Assembly: GCA_965276785.1 (NCBI GenBank)
Contig: OZ255629.1
Location: forward strand, 2,480,001 to 2,544,000
Length of the DNA: 64,000 nucleotides
Source of the DNA: LMUY01 sp965276785
GTDB lineage: Bacteria; Pseudomonadota; Alphaproteobacteria; Acetobacterales; Acetobacteraceae
Direction of reading: 5' to 3'
Each line of letters starts with the position of its first letter. The first letter of the stretch is position 1. Below are positions 54,982 through 64,000 of this stretch, piece by piece. The translations under genes were made by a program, and so were the position numbers. Under the pieces are notes generated by a model that worked only from the letters and a program-made list of their open reading frames with translations, had not been told where the DNA came from and ran no database searches.

Positions 54982-55176
54982 TCAATCGAGCGGCCGCGCC
55001 TCGTCCGGCAGCATAATCGGGATGCCGTCCCGCACCGGAAAGGCAAGTCCAGCGGCCCGGCTGATCAGCTCGCCTGCCTCCCGGTCGTAGACCAGAGCCT
55101 GCTTCGTGACCGGACAAACCAGGATTTCCAGCAGCTTGGGGTCGATGGCTGGGCTTGAGACAAAAGTATCGCTCAT
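54982..55176 (-). CDS. Trm112 family protein
   Basis: A 64-residue small protein with 'DPKLLEILVCPVTKQALVYD' and 'GLAFPVRDGIPIMLPDEAR', diagnostic of the Trm112/YcaR family. Only one of the metal-binding cysteine positions is kept ('LVCPVTK'). It may act as an adaptor for a methyltransferase. It lies downstream of the LON-domain gene, a common neighbourhood in alphaproteobacteria. Confidence 0.92.
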   Translation of the reverse strand: MSDTFVSSPAIDPKLLEILVCPVTKQALVYDREAGELISRAAGLAFPVRDGIPIMLPDEARPLD

Positions 55177-55206
55177 GCTGCCTTCTTCATATCGCTCGGG
55201 TTAAGC

Positions 55207-55887
55207 TCAGCTTGGCGACCGCGGATTGTCGCCGTCACCATCGGGGCGCCGGGCTCGCATGCTGCTATGGGCGCCCATTTGCAGCAAGGTGATCAGCGTA
55301 TCGGCACGGAAGAGCGGATCGGCTGCCTCGAGCAAAGCTTGTTTCTCGGCCGGGTCGAACGGGCAAACCATGCACAGGGTAATGACCAGTTCCTCGTCCG
55401 GCATACCCTCGATCGCGTCCCAATTAGCATCAAACCCGTTCGCGCTGAAGTAGGTCCGTAATGCCGCCAGCAGCGGCTTGCGCTGGGACAGGTCGTCCGG
55501 CTGCGGCGCGAGGTCAATGGCAAGGAAGCGCTCGAAATTGCCGGCAACCCGGCGATACCCGCGCCGCATGGCAAGTTCGGCCGCTACCTCAAAGCGCACA
55601 ATGCCGGTGAGCGCGACGAGGTAGCGGCCATCTTCGGTCTCGCTGAACGACGATAGCCGACCGAGGCAGCCGACGCGGAACAGGCCGCCTTCGTTGCCCG
55701 GCGTTGGGTTGGGTTGGATCATGCCGAACATGCGTTGCCCGGCGAGAGAATCCTCGACCATTGCCTTGTAGCGCGGCTCGAAAATGTTGAGGGGCAGCTT
55801 GCCATGCGGCAGCAACAGGGCGCCCGGAAGGGGGAACACGGCAAAATCCGCCGGCAGTTCCCCAGGCTCGGGGTGCCACCCATCCAT
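55207..55887 (-). CDS. LON peptidase substrate-binding domain protein
   Basis: A 226-residue protein consisting of a Lon N-terminal (PUA-like) domain. It shows 'FPLPGALLLPHGKLPLNIFEPRYKAMVED' in part and 'GMIQPNP', with no AAA+ or protease domain. Its role is unknown but probably in protein quality control. It lies 2 bp downstream of the YbbN gene, so the two are translated from one message. Confidence 0.92.
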   Translation of the reverse strand: MDGWHPEPGELPADFAVFPLPGALLLPHGKLPLNIFEPRYKAMVEDSLAGQRMFGMIQPNPTPGNEGGLFRVGCLGRLSSFSETEDGRYLVALTGIVRFEVAAELAMRRGYRRVAGNFERFLAIDLAPQPDDLSQRKPLLAALRTYFSANGFDANWDAIEGMPDEELVITLCMVCPFDPAEKQALLEAADPLFRADTLITLLQMGAHSSMRARRPDGDGDNPRSPS

Positions 55888-55889
55888 GG

Positions 55890-56819
<930 letters not shown>

Positions 56820-56995
56820 AGCATTTGTCCTGTCCGCGCCTGCCTGCGCGCTGTTGGTGGATAGATAGCGTCCTGAGAGCCGGCCGCAACCGTGCCCCGC
56901 TTGGGTCTGACCATGCCGCTGGCTTACCGAGGCGTCCAGTTGTTCGCGCGTATTGCATTCGGTCGGGAAGGCGATTACCAGCGGTTTGGCGGATG

Positions 56996-57070
56996 CGGGC
57001 GTAGCTCAGGGGTAGAGCACAACCTTGCCAAGGTTGGGGTCGAGGGTTCGAATCCCTTCGCCCGCTCCAA
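56996..57070 (+). tRNA. tRNA-Gly (anticodon GCC)
   Basis: A full cloverleaf: acceptor GCGGGCG/CGCCCGC, D-arm GCTC/GAGC, anticodon stem CAACC/GGTTG around TTGCCAA, T-arm GAGGG-TTCGAAT-CCCTT, discriminator T and an encoded CCA. The anticodon is GCC for glycine. It marks the boundary between a core-like block and an accessory region; the 3' end is a plausible tyrosine-recombinase attachment site. Confidence 0.95.
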
Positions 57071-57109
57071 CTAAGTTATTGTTTAGACTAGATCTTGTTC
57101 AAAGTAGTT

Positions 57110-57157
57110 TGGTTCCACGGCTTCATGCCGGTATTCGTGGAACCAAGGTGGAACCAG
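57110..57157. repeat. Inverted plus direct repeat of GTGGAACCA next to tRNA-Gly
   Basis: TTGGTTCCACG (57110-57120) and CGTGGAACCAA (57137-57147) are exact 11-bp inverted arms around a 16-base loop. A further direct copy of GTGGAACCA lies at 57149-57157. It is 40 bp beyond the tRNA 3' end. It could be integrase arm sites, a remnant attachment site or a terminator-like stem. Confidence 0.55.
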
Positions 57158-57456
57158 ACGCGGGCAGATGAGCCGGACCAGCTTCTCCGGTCGCTAATTC
57201 CTTAGGCGCTGCGTCGGCTGGAAGGGCGGCATTCAGGTCGTAGCTTCTAATCAGCGGCACGATCGGCTACGCTTTCGCGGCAAGTGGCGGACGGCAGTAA
57301 TGTGGCAATCTGCCTGTCACATGGCACGACGCCGGCCGATAGGGCTAGTGTATAGCTTTGTCGGCCAAAGACAGTCGATGGGCAGCCGCTACGAGGCTAG
57401 ATCCGTTGCCCGAACGCTTCGCGGGTATTGAGACTGCAGGTGGGAGGTATGGTGCC

Positions 57457-57579
57457 GTGCCCGAGATGCTCCTGAACCTGGCCATCGTTGTCGGTTCCGC
57501 TGGCGTGGCCGCCGGGATAGGCCATGTCGTCTGGCGGAGTATGACCCACGTACGCCGCCCCACCGACGCTGACGATTGA
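57457..57579 (+). CDS. Possible 40-residue membrane peptide
   Basis: GTG 57457 follows GGGAGG (57442-57447) at usual spacing. It encodes one hydrophobic helix ('MLLNLAIVVGSAGVAAGIG') and a basic tail. GC at third positions is high, as in real genes here. The frame is open upstream to 57358. No family is recognised; it may be a gene fragment. Confidence 0.3.
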   Translation: MPEMLLNLAIVVGSAGVAAGIGHVVWRSMTHVRRPTDADD

Positions 57580-57770
57580 ACGACACTCTCACGTGAGACG
57601 CTGGTGATCGCCTTGGTCTTGTATGCTGCATCCGGACAGACGGCGGCCAAGTAATCGGCGATTCCGGAATTGCTGCGAGCGATTGACTTGGCGCTATGAC
57701 GCCGGAATAGGTCCAGGCCGTGCCCTTGGCGCGAGTACCCATATCGCTCTCCGGCTTGGTCGCGCCGCCC

Positions 57771-57930
57771 GTGCTCGCGGGCGCGATCAACAGGAAGACC
57801 TTGCCGTGCCCCGAGCCGCGGATCGGGGACGTCGCAATCTGCGATAACCGCTCCAGCCACAGGGTCGCCGGCGTGTGCAAGGCGGTCGAGTGGTGGGACG
57901 TTTCGTCGCTCTGCCTGCCCGCCTACAACG
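57771..57930 (+). pseudogene. IS630-type transposase relic
   Basis: In one frame the conserved IS630 order is still readable: 'LAGAINRKT' (compare D-G-x-I-N-x-x-T), 'GDVAICDNRSSHR' (second catalytic Asp in D-N-x-x-S-H) and 'LCLPAYN' (L-P-A-Y-S-P). The segment is shortened between these motifs and lacks the final D/E and both ends. It is a decayed remnant, not a mobile element. Confidence 0.5.
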
Positions 57931-58048
57931 GGATTTTAGCCGACAAGCTGGCGTTCAGTATCCGGTTACGCATTCGACCGAGACAGCGGTGTCGGTTGTC
58001 GTTACGTGAGTCATCGCCTAAGCTGCAATCATTGATGACGGGACGCCG

Positions 58049-58297
58049 ATGGCCAGTATCACGATCCGCAACATCGAGGATTCGCTCAAGTCGCGTCTGC
58101 GCGTCCAAGCGGCCTTTCATGGCCGCTCGATGGAGGACGAGGCCCGCGACATCCTCCGGTCAGCGCTCAATCGCGAGCCCGCCCGGCCCGGCAACCTGGC
58201 CGCCTCGATCCGCGCCCGCTTCAGCCGGCTTGGCGGGGTGGAATTGCCCGCTGTGTCGCGCGAGCCGATGCGTGAGCCGCCGTCCTTCGGCCCGTGA
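58049..58297 (+). CDS. FitA/VapB-like antitoxin
   Basis: An 82-residue ribbon-helix-helix antitoxin. The N-terminal 'MASITIRNIEDSLKSRLRV' and 'HGRSMEDEARDILRSAL' are the FitA-type DNA-binding fold. The C-terminal tail ('RFSRLGGVELPAVSREP') would wrap the toxin. It overlaps the toxin gene by 4 bp (GTGA), so the two are co-translated. Such complexes normally repress their own promoter, which here would also drive the defence-type genes downstream. Confidence 0.9.
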   Translation: MASITIRNIEDSLKSRLRVQAAFHGRSMEDEARDILRSALNREPARPGNLAASIRARFSRLGGVELPAVSREPMREPPSFGP

Positions 58298-58716
58298 TCC
58301 TGCTCGATACCAACATCCTGTCCGAGTTGATGCGCCCTGCCCCGGACCCTGCGGTCGAGCAGTGGCTCGCCGCGCAACCGGATGCGAGCGTGTTCATCTG
58401 CGCGATCACCGAGGCGGAGCTGCGCTATGGCGCGGCGTTGTTGCCGAAAGGCAAGCGCCGCGCCGCGCTCGCGGCCGAGATCGAGGGAATGCTGGAGCAG
58501 GACTTTGGCGGTCGCATTCTCCCCTTCGACAGCTTGGCTGCGCAGGCTTTTGCAGTCGTCGCTTCGGAGCGCCGGCAAATAGGCAAGCCCATTTCCCAGG
58601 CTGATGCCCAGATAGCTGCGGTTGCGCGTTCCCGTGGTGCCTCATTGGCTACTCGCAACTTGCCTGATTTCGAGGGCTGCGGAATTGAAATTATCAATCC
58701 GTGGGCTGCTCCATGA
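58294..58716 (+). CDS. PIN-domain toxin, FitB/VapC type
   Basis: A 140-residue PIN ribonuclease starting at GTG 58294. Catalytic acids are visible in 'ILLDTNILSELMRP' (D5), 'ITEAELRYG' (E40/E42), 'ISQADAQIAAVA' and 'LATRNLPDFEG'. The likely action is cleavage of RNA (tRNA in related VapC). It is followed only 15 bp later by the DUF499 ATPase gene on the same strand. Confidence 0.92.
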   Translation: MILLDTNILSELMRPAPDPAVEQWLAAQPDASVFICAITEAELRYGAALLPKGKRRAALAAEIEGMLEQDFGGRILPFDSLAAQAFAVVASERRQIGKPISQADAQIAAVARSRGASLATRNLPDFEGCGIEIINPWAAP

Positions 58717-58731
58717 TAGGGCCAATCAAGA

Positions 58732-61641
58732 ATGACCGTTAAGAAGGGAAGCACGCCACGGGAAGACGTTCTTCAGGGTGAACTAGACGACGCAATCTTT
58801 GCCGCAAGCTTCGGCAAGTTAATAAGGAACGATGGGCCGACGATCTATCGTGATCCGGAACAGTTTTTTCGGAACACACATCCGACCGCAGCTCTCGCAA
58901 AACTATGTCGGGACGTCTTCGGGCGGCTGACCTCGACGACTGAGGCCGGAGCGATCTTACGTCTCTCAACGGGTTTCGGCGGCGGTAAGACCCACGCTCT
59001 AATGACGCTTTGGCACTTGGCCAAGATCATCGGCGACCCGACGAAAGGTACTGACCTGCTTCCGCCGGCTGGCCGGCCGTTGACTGTGCGTATCTGCGGC
59101 ATCGACGCAGAAGGGGCTGGATATCCCGTTTTTGCTCGGCACGGAGAGCTTGAGGCCAGGAGCCTAGCGGCGGAGCTCGCCTTCCAGCTTGGTGGCGCGA
59201 GTGCGTTGAATGCCCTTGGACCAACCAACAACGCTGCAGCATCACCCGACGAGCAGACAGTCGAATCCTGGTTCTCCAGCGAGCCGACCCTGATCCTTCT
59301 GGATGAGCTTGTCCTCTATCTCGACAAGCTCACCGAGCAGGAAATCGGCAATCTGATCGGCTTTCTGCGCACCTTGATGACGTCGATCGCGACGCGAAAG
59401 CAGACGGTGCTGGTCATCACAGATCCCAAAGATCAGCCGGCCAATGTTCAAGGTGCTGCCCGCTTGCAGCAACTCGCCCGCACTTTGGAGCAGCAGACGG
59501 GGCGCCAGGCAACCGTCATCGAGCCGATCGGCAACGAGACAGCGCAGGTCATTATCCGTCGTCTGTTCGAGCAGGTTGATGCGGGTGCCGCAGCGACAAC
59601 CTCAGCCGATTACCATGCCCTTTACCAGCGGGTTGCCCAGGACAATCCGACTCTGGTCCCGGAGGAAGCGCGTTCAACCAAATACACCGAGCGCCTTCGC
59701 GCTTGCTACCCGTTGCACCCAAGGCTGATGAAAACAGCCGAGGAGAGGCTTCGCGTACTCCCCGACTACAATCTATCGCGCGGCACGCTTCGCCTTTTTG
59801 CTCGCATGGTGCGAGGCGTATGGGACGATCCGAACCGCGACCCCGACATCATCACCGCCGGGGAAATCGATTGGTCCAGCCCGCTCATTCAGGATGATCT
59901 TCTCGAAAGATTGGGGCGGGAGAAGTTCCGGGCAGCGGTCGCTGCTGACGTCGAGGCCCATGCGGGCGAGCTCGATGGGGGCGGCTGGGGACACCATCGG
60001 CGCGTGGCCTCGGCACTGCTGCTGGAAAGCTTGCCGCTAGAGGCAAGCAGCGGTCTCGATCCCGCCGACCTCACGATAGCTGTCCTCCGTCCGGAGGATG
60101 GCGGCGACGAACCGGCACATGCTCTGGACCGCCTGGCGGGCGCCTGCTGGCACCTTTACCCCATGAGCGGGAGCGCCAATGCCTGGCAGTTCCGCTACGA
60201 ACCAAACATCCTGAAGCAGATCGAGGAGCGGATGGGCCAAGTGCCTCGTCCCGATGCGCTCGATCGATTGAAAACAGAAGTCCAAAAGTCGTTCCAGGGC
60301 GCTTTTGCCAAGTTGCTGGCCTGGCCGCCGAACGCGAAAGCGGTGCCGGAGCGTGCCGATTTACAGCTCGCGCTGTGCGAGAGCGAGGAGATCGCTAAAG
60401 CGGTTGTCGCCTACACTGACGATACACAGGGCGCAGAGACTATGCGCACCTACCGCAACGCCATCTTGGCAGTCGCACCGGACAATACCGGGCTTGAGAA
60501 GGCGATCCAGCGTATCCAGCGTTTGATGGCTGCTGAGGCGATCGAGGCTGAGCAGACGTCCAGCGAAGGCGGCAAGCTGGCGCGTGAGCAACTCAAAAAG
60601 CAAGTCCCAGAACTGCGGAAAGCGACCCGGCTTGAAGCCGCCCGAGCGTTCAATCGGCTGGTCCTGGCAGACGGTGCCGTCCTGGCGATCGACGAGCGTT
60701 TTCTCACCCCGCCAGATACGCCACCCATGCAGCTTCCCTCGGGCCAGGATGCGGTCCGGGCGTTTGTAGAGGACCGCAAGCTCATCTACGGCGACACAGA
60801 CAGCCTATTTCCTGACCGTTTCATCGACTTAGTGTTCAACGGCGCCGTGCCGATGACTGATGCGCCGGAGGCGCGATCGGCAGCCTCACTGCAACGGCGC
60901 TTCCTGTCTGCTCAAGGGCTTCGATTGGTGCCGAACGCGGCGGTCATCCGCAGCTCCATTGTGCGTGCAGTCACGGACGGCAAGCTGGTGGTGAGGCAGG
61001 AGGACGGGACCGCCTTCGATGACAAAGGCACGGTTTACACGATCAACGGGCATCGTCGTCGCGACGAGAATCGCAAGCTGACGACGTTACCAATGGACGA
61101 TGCGACCGCGATTGCTGAAGCTTCAAGCACCGCCGGCAAGGAGTGGCTGAAGCTGTCCGGCATGTCGGAGCCGATGCTGAAGCCCGGCAGTCTCCCTTTG
61201 CCGCCGCTGCCGCCGAAGGGGTCCGGCGCGACGTCGACGACAGAACCAGAAGTCGCCGCGAGCTATGCTGACAAGCGCCGTTTGCTGTCGCTGCGGGTCA
61301 CCTGCCTGTCGGCTGCCGATGCACAACGTGTTCTGGGTAGTGCCAGCCCGCTGGGGGCGCCCGGAATCACCATCGAAGCCGAGCTGACGGGCGACATGAA
61401 GGATGGCGGCAAGCTCGCCTTCAGCGTGGCCGAGACGAAAGTTGCCGCTGCCATCAAGCCGTTGACGATGGCACAGACCTTGGGCAACGCCCTGGTGCCT
61501 GGCAGCTCCGTCCGCGTGACCGTGGTGCTGAGCTTCGGCACGGACGGTAAGCCGGACCTGGGCGCTCTGTTGCGCAGCCTGTTCCTCCAACTCCCGGACG
61601 GCGCCACTATAGAAGCGCGCTTCGCGCCGTTGTCGGCGTGA
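58732..61641 (+). CDS. DUF499 (COG1483) P-loop ATPase
   Basis: A 969-residue ATPase. Walker A is 'GFGGGKTH' at residues 81-88 and Walker B 'LILLDEL' is near 187-193. The N-terminal 'TYRDPEQFFRNTHPTAAL'-like region (read here as 'TIYRDPEQFFRNTHPT') and the large helical remainder match the DUF499 family. DUF499 proteins occur in defence islands with DUF1156 methyltransferases, and I infer an anti-phage or modification-dependent role here. The C-terminal third is less conserved and has a Pro-rich stretch near residue 825. It is followed 3 bp later by the 147-residue gene. Confidence 0.9.
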   Translation: MTVKKGSTPREDVLQGELDDAIFAASFGKLIRNDGPTIYRDPEQFFRNTHPTAALAKLCRDVFGRLTSTTEAGAILRLSTGFGGGKTHALMTLWHLAKIIGDPTKGTDLLPPAGRPLTVRICGIDAEGAGYPVFARHGELEARSLAAELAFQLGGASALNALGPTNNAAASPDEQTVESWFSSEPTLILLDELVLYLDKLTEQEIGNLIGFLRTLMTSIATRKQTVLVITDPKDQPANVQGAARLQQLARTLEQQTGRQATVIEPIGNETAQVIIRRLFEQVDAGAAATTSADYHALYQRVAQDNPTLVPEEARSTKYTERLRACYPLHPRLMKTAEERLRVLPDYNLSRGTLRLFARMVRGVWDDPNRDPDIITAGEIDWSSPLIQDDLLERLGREKFRAAVAADVEAHAGELDGGGWGHHRRVASALLLESLPLEASSGLDPADLTIAVLRPEDGGDEPAHALDRLAGACWHLYPMSGSANAWQFRYEPNILKQIEERMGQVPRPDALDRLKTEVQKSFQGAFAKLLAWPPNAKAVPERADLQLALCESEEIAKAVVAYTDDTQGAETMRTYRNAILAVAPDNTGLEKAIQRIQRLMAAEAIEAEQTSSEGGKLAREQLKKQVPELRKATRLEAARAFNRLVLADGAVLAIDERFLTPPDTPPMQLPSGQDAVRAFVEDRKLIYGDTDSLFPDRFIDLVFNGAVPMTDAPEARSAASLQRRFLSAQGLRLVPNAAVIRSSIVRAVTDGKLVVRQEDGTAFDDKGTVYTINGHRRRDENRKLTTLPMDDATAIAEASSTAGKEWLKLSGMSEPMLKPGSLPLPPLPPKGSGATSTTEPEVAASYADKRRLLSLRVTCLSAADAQRVLGSASPLGAPGITIEAELTGDMKDGGKLAFSVAETKVAAAIKPLTMAQTLGNALVPGSSVRVTVVLSFGTDGKPDLGALLRSLFLQLPDGATIEARFAPLSA

Positions 61642-61644
61642 TGC

Positions 61645-62088
61645 ATGGCGTCGGTTTCGGAACAGGCCACGCGCGCTGCACCGTTTGCGTTGCGCGTGGT
61701 CCAGCGCCGGGCGGGCTTAGCCGCGATCATCTACCGGCGCAGGGTCAATGACCGGATGGAGGAGCGGTTCGATCGTGTTGCGGCTCTCTCACCGCTCGCG
61801 ATGACGGCCGCCTCCGGCCTGTTACGGACAGCGGTGAAAGCCTGCAACGGACAAAACAAGCTGGAGCCCGGGCCCTATCTGCCCCTGGATGCGGATTGGG
61901 GCGCGCGCGTCGCCGGTTTTGCTATCGTGGCGAGGGGCCTACGGGACGCACGTCGCCTTTCCAAATCTGCCGAGCACTTCCGATCTGCCGATGCGACGGA
62001 GGCAGCTTCCTGGTTCGGCCGCATGCAGGATGGACGGGCCGGACGCTGGGTGAGAGCCCTGCGGATTATTACAGAAGCTGTGAAATAG
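61645..62088 (+). CDS. 147-residue protein of the DUF499/DUF1156 operon, unknown
   Basis: A 147-residue basic protein between the ATPase (3-bp gap) and the methyltransferase (5-8 bp gap), clearly in one transcript. It is mostly helical, with 'RVVQRRAGLAAIIYRRRVND', 'LLRTAVKACNGQN' and 'ADATEAASWFGRMQDGRAGRW'. No catalytic motif, cysteine cluster or membrane helix is visible. I do not recognise the family. The position suggests a specificity, adaptor or DNA-binding subunit. Confidence 0.8.
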   Translation: MASVSEQATRAAPFALRVVQRRAGLAAIIYRRRVNDRMEERFDRVAALSPLAMTAASGLLRTAVKACNGQNKLEPGPYLPLDADWGARVAGFAIVARGLRDARRLSKSAEHFRSADATEAASWFGRMQDGRAGRWVRALRIITEAVK

Positions 62089-62096
62089 GGGCGATG

Positions 62097-64000
62097 ATGC
62101 CGGATGGCAGCAAGACAGGCCGGCCACGGCTGTTGATCGAGGAGTGGCTGCCGGCGGCGGCGGTCGGTGTGGAGTGCATTCGGGAACGCAGCACGGGCCA
62201 GCAGCCGCCGGACAAGCGTTTCCATGTCTGGTGGGCGCGACGGCCATTGGCGGCCAGCCGGGCAGCGGTCCTTGCCAGCGTGCTGCCCGCACACTTTCCG
62301 CGCGACACGTTCGAACGGTTGATGGGTTTCTGGGGACCATCCGCCTACATCATTGCGGGCGAGGAGATGCTCGCTGCGGCGCGGCTAAGCGGAACGAAAA
62401 TTGGCAATCCGCATGGTACGCGTGCTTTCCGCGCGCCGCTCAAAATGAAGGACATCGCGGCTGCGCACGAAGCGGCGACCCGGCTGTGGGGGCACCTTCC
62501 CACGGTCATGGACCCGATGGCCGGAGGTGGCTCCATTCCGCTTGAAAGCACGCGTCTTGGTTTCCCGACCCTAGCTAACGAGTACAATCCAGTCGCGTGC
62601 AGCGTGCTGGAAGCCACACTCGACTACCCCTTCCGCTTTGGGCCAAAATTAGCAGCACGAGCTCGGCACTGGGGCGCTATCTGGCGTCAGCGCTTTGTAG
62701 AGAAGATGGGCCGGTTTTTCCCGACAGTCTCCGACTCGACCTACGGCGACATTCCTCCCCTCTGCTACATCTTCGCCCGCACGATCCCTTGCCCAACGAC
62801 CGGGCACATGACGCCGTTGGTGCCGGACTGGCATTTGCTGAAGCCGAAGGGTGGCATCCCCGTCGTAGCCAAGCCCGTCGTGAACAAGGCGGCTGGCATC
62901 TGGACGACGGAAATCCGCACAGTGGGAGCTGGGCCGGGCGCGCTGGCAGCGCCGCCCCCGCGCAGCTACGCGAAAGGCAAGGGGATCAGCCTCTTCACGG
63001 GCGAGAGCATCCCTGCGGAGTGGATCAAAGCCAAGGCACAGGCCGGCCAGATGGGCAGCGCGCTCTACGCGGTCGCGCTGAAGACGCCGCAGGGGCTTAA
63101 GTTCCGGCCGGCGCAGCGGGCCGATCTGGAAGCGCTTGCTGCGGCTGAGGCGCAGCTTCAGCAGTGGCGAGGCGACTGGGAAGCTCAGAACCTCATCCCG
63201 ACCGAAGAATATCCGCAAATCACGACGGATCATCGCCCGCGCACCTATGGCATGCCACGCTGGGCGGACATGTTCAGCCCGCGACAGCTACTCGGCTTTG
63301 GCGTGTTGATGGAGGAGCTACAGGCACTCCGCCCCACCATACTGGCCGAGGAAGGCGAGGAGTTAGGCGAAGCGGTTGCTCATCTTTTAGCATTTGTTTT
63401 GGACAAACTTGCCAACTGGAACTCGAATCTTTCATCCTGGAACGTGAAGGCCCAGACGGTCCGTTCGGTGTTTGACCGGCACGACTTTGCCTTTAAGTTT
63501 ACGTTCGCAGAAATGGCTCCCATCATGGCTGGCGGGGGATTAGCTTGGGCTATCGACAGCGCAGTTTCTGCGTTCGATGAAGTGGCAAAACTCCCCCGCT
63601 CTGAAGCAATCCACCCGATCGAGATGACACAAGGATCTGCTATTTCGCTGATCCAGCTTTCCGATAACTCGCTCGATGCGGTCGTCGTTGACCCACCTTA
63701 CTCAGACAACGTTCAATATAGTGAACTAGCGGACTTCTTTTACGTATGGCTGAAGCGCAGCCAGGGTCACCGTCGACCCGAATGGTTTTCTTCCCTCCTC
63801 TGCGAGAGTGGCGAAGAAGCTGTCAAAAACAACGCGCGTTTTCGAGCTGGCGCGAAGAAGGCAAAGGACGCCGCTACTGCCGCCCAGGCTCACTATCAGG
63901 AAATGATGACCAGGGTCTTCGGCGAGGCGCATCGTGTGCTGCGGTCGGATGGCGTGCTGACGGTCATGTTCACGCACAAGAAGCAGGAAGCTTGGGAAGC
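62097..64000 (+). CDS. DUF1156 DNA methyltransferase (partial at right edge)
   Basis: The frame is open from tandem ATGs (62094 and 62097) to the window end, about 634 residues, with no stop. The DUF1156 signature 'VWWARRPLAASRAAVLASV' is at residues 44-62. SAM-binding motif I is 'DPMAGGGSIPLES' (about 138-150), and catalytic motif IV is 'VDPPYSDNVQYSELADFFY' (about 544-562). A possible zinc site lies in 'CYIFARTIPCP'. The family is predicted to methylate adenine in DNA (COG1743). The C-terminus and any downstream helicase or nuclease lie beyond the window. Confidence 0.92.
   Translation, partial: MPDGSKTGRPRLLIEEWLPAAAVGVECIRERSTGQQPPDKRFHVWWARRPLAASRAAVLASVLPAHFPRDTFERLMGFWGPSAYIIAGEEMLAAARLSGTKIGNPHGTRAFRAPLKMKDIAAAHEAATRLWGHLPTVMDPMAGGGSIPLESTRLGFPTLANEYNPVACSVLEATLDYPFRFGPKLAARARHWGAIWRQRFVEKMGRFFPTVSDSTYGDIPPLCYIFARTIPCPTTGHMTPLVPDWHLLKPKGGIPVVAKPVVNKAAGIWTTEIRTVGAGPGALAAPPPRSYAKGKGISLFTGESIPAEWIKAKAQAGQMGSALYAVALKTPQGLKFRPAQRADLEALAAAEAQLQQWRGDWEAQNLIPTEEYPQITTDHRPRTYGMPRWADMFSPRQLLGFGVLMEELQALRPTILAEEGEELGEAVAHLLAFVLDKLANWNSNLSSWNVKAQTVRSVFDRHDFAFKFTFAEMAPIMAGGGLAWAIDSAVSAFDEVAKLPRSEAIHPIEMTQGSAISLIQLSDNSLDAVVVDPPYSDNVQYSELADFFYVWLKRSQGHRRPEWFSSLLCESGEEAVKNNARFRAGAKKAKDAATAAQAHYQEMMTRVFGEAHRVLRSDGVLTVMFTHKKQEAWE

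Larger units (their letters stand above)
57071..58048. other. Junction region downstream of tRNA-Gly
   Basis: About 980 bp with no intact gene of convincing length. It holds the GTGGAACCA repeats (57110-57157), a possible 40-residue membrane protein (57457-57579) and an IS630 transposase relic (57771-57930). Lower GC patches and mixed codon use point to acquired DNA. No integrase gene is visible. Confidence 0.6.

Noticed and set aside
57345..57860. A 171-codon minus-strand frame in the junction region
   Set aside because: It is antisense to the IS630 relic and has no recognisable domain.

Overview
The window is high-GC DNA from an alphaproteobacterium, most likely a member of the Acetobacteraceae or a close relative. 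I infer this from the codon use, the TamA/TamB, YbbN-LON-Trm112 and AlaS set, the exopolysaccharide cluster with GH5 glucanases, and the short mosaic repeats. The family assignment is an inference; the broader class is fairly safe. No rRNA, CRISPR array or complete insertion sequence is visible.

Layout. 1-2164 (-): a large TPR protein with a glycosyltransferase-like C-terminal part, cut by the left edge. 2275-8554 (-): an assimilatory nitrate operon, nasA, a 116-residue unknown protein, nirB, a Rieske-type nirD and a 2-hydroxyacid dehydrogenase, with overlapping or abutting ends. 8813-21320: mixed metabolic genes. These are a FlaG-like protein, a peptide-binding lipoprotein-like SBP, a histone-tail-like small protein, a GFA protein, an S9 peptidase, an MDR reductase divergent from a TetR regulator, an outer-membrane MetA/SphA-like protein, an MmgE/PrpD protein, an MFS transporter and an NtaA-type flavin monooxygenase.

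21397-29734: a CobW GTPase overlapping a metal-dependent amidohydrolase (-), divergent from a peptide-type ABC transporter operon (+). The substrate-binding gene of that operon carries an in-frame TAA, so the uptake system may be inactive.

29731-44382: an exopolysaccharide cluster with a Wzx-like flippase, four glycosyltransferases, a Wzc-like tyrosine autokinase and, divergently, a Wzy/O-antigen-ligase-like protein. Two GH5 glycoside hydrolases follow, one with a LamG-like tail and one carrying four CBM60-like modules. No priming transferase or Wza porin is present in the window.

44641-56819: housekeeping genes: alaS, plsC, the tamA-tamB outer-membrane assembly pair, a small Pro/Ala-rich protein, Trm112, a LON-domain protein and the YbbN co-chaperone. 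A tRNA-Gly(GCC) gene at 56996-57070 ends this core-like block.

57071-64000: an accessory region immediately 3' of the tRNA. It holds a repeat-rich junction, an IS630-type transposase relic, a FitAB/VapBC-like toxin-antitoxin pair, and then a DUF499 ATPase, a 147-residue unknown protein and a DUF1156 DNA methyltransferase that runs off the right edge. This is a phage-defence-type operon with a toxin-antitoxin module directly in front of it, and it is the most interesting part of the window.
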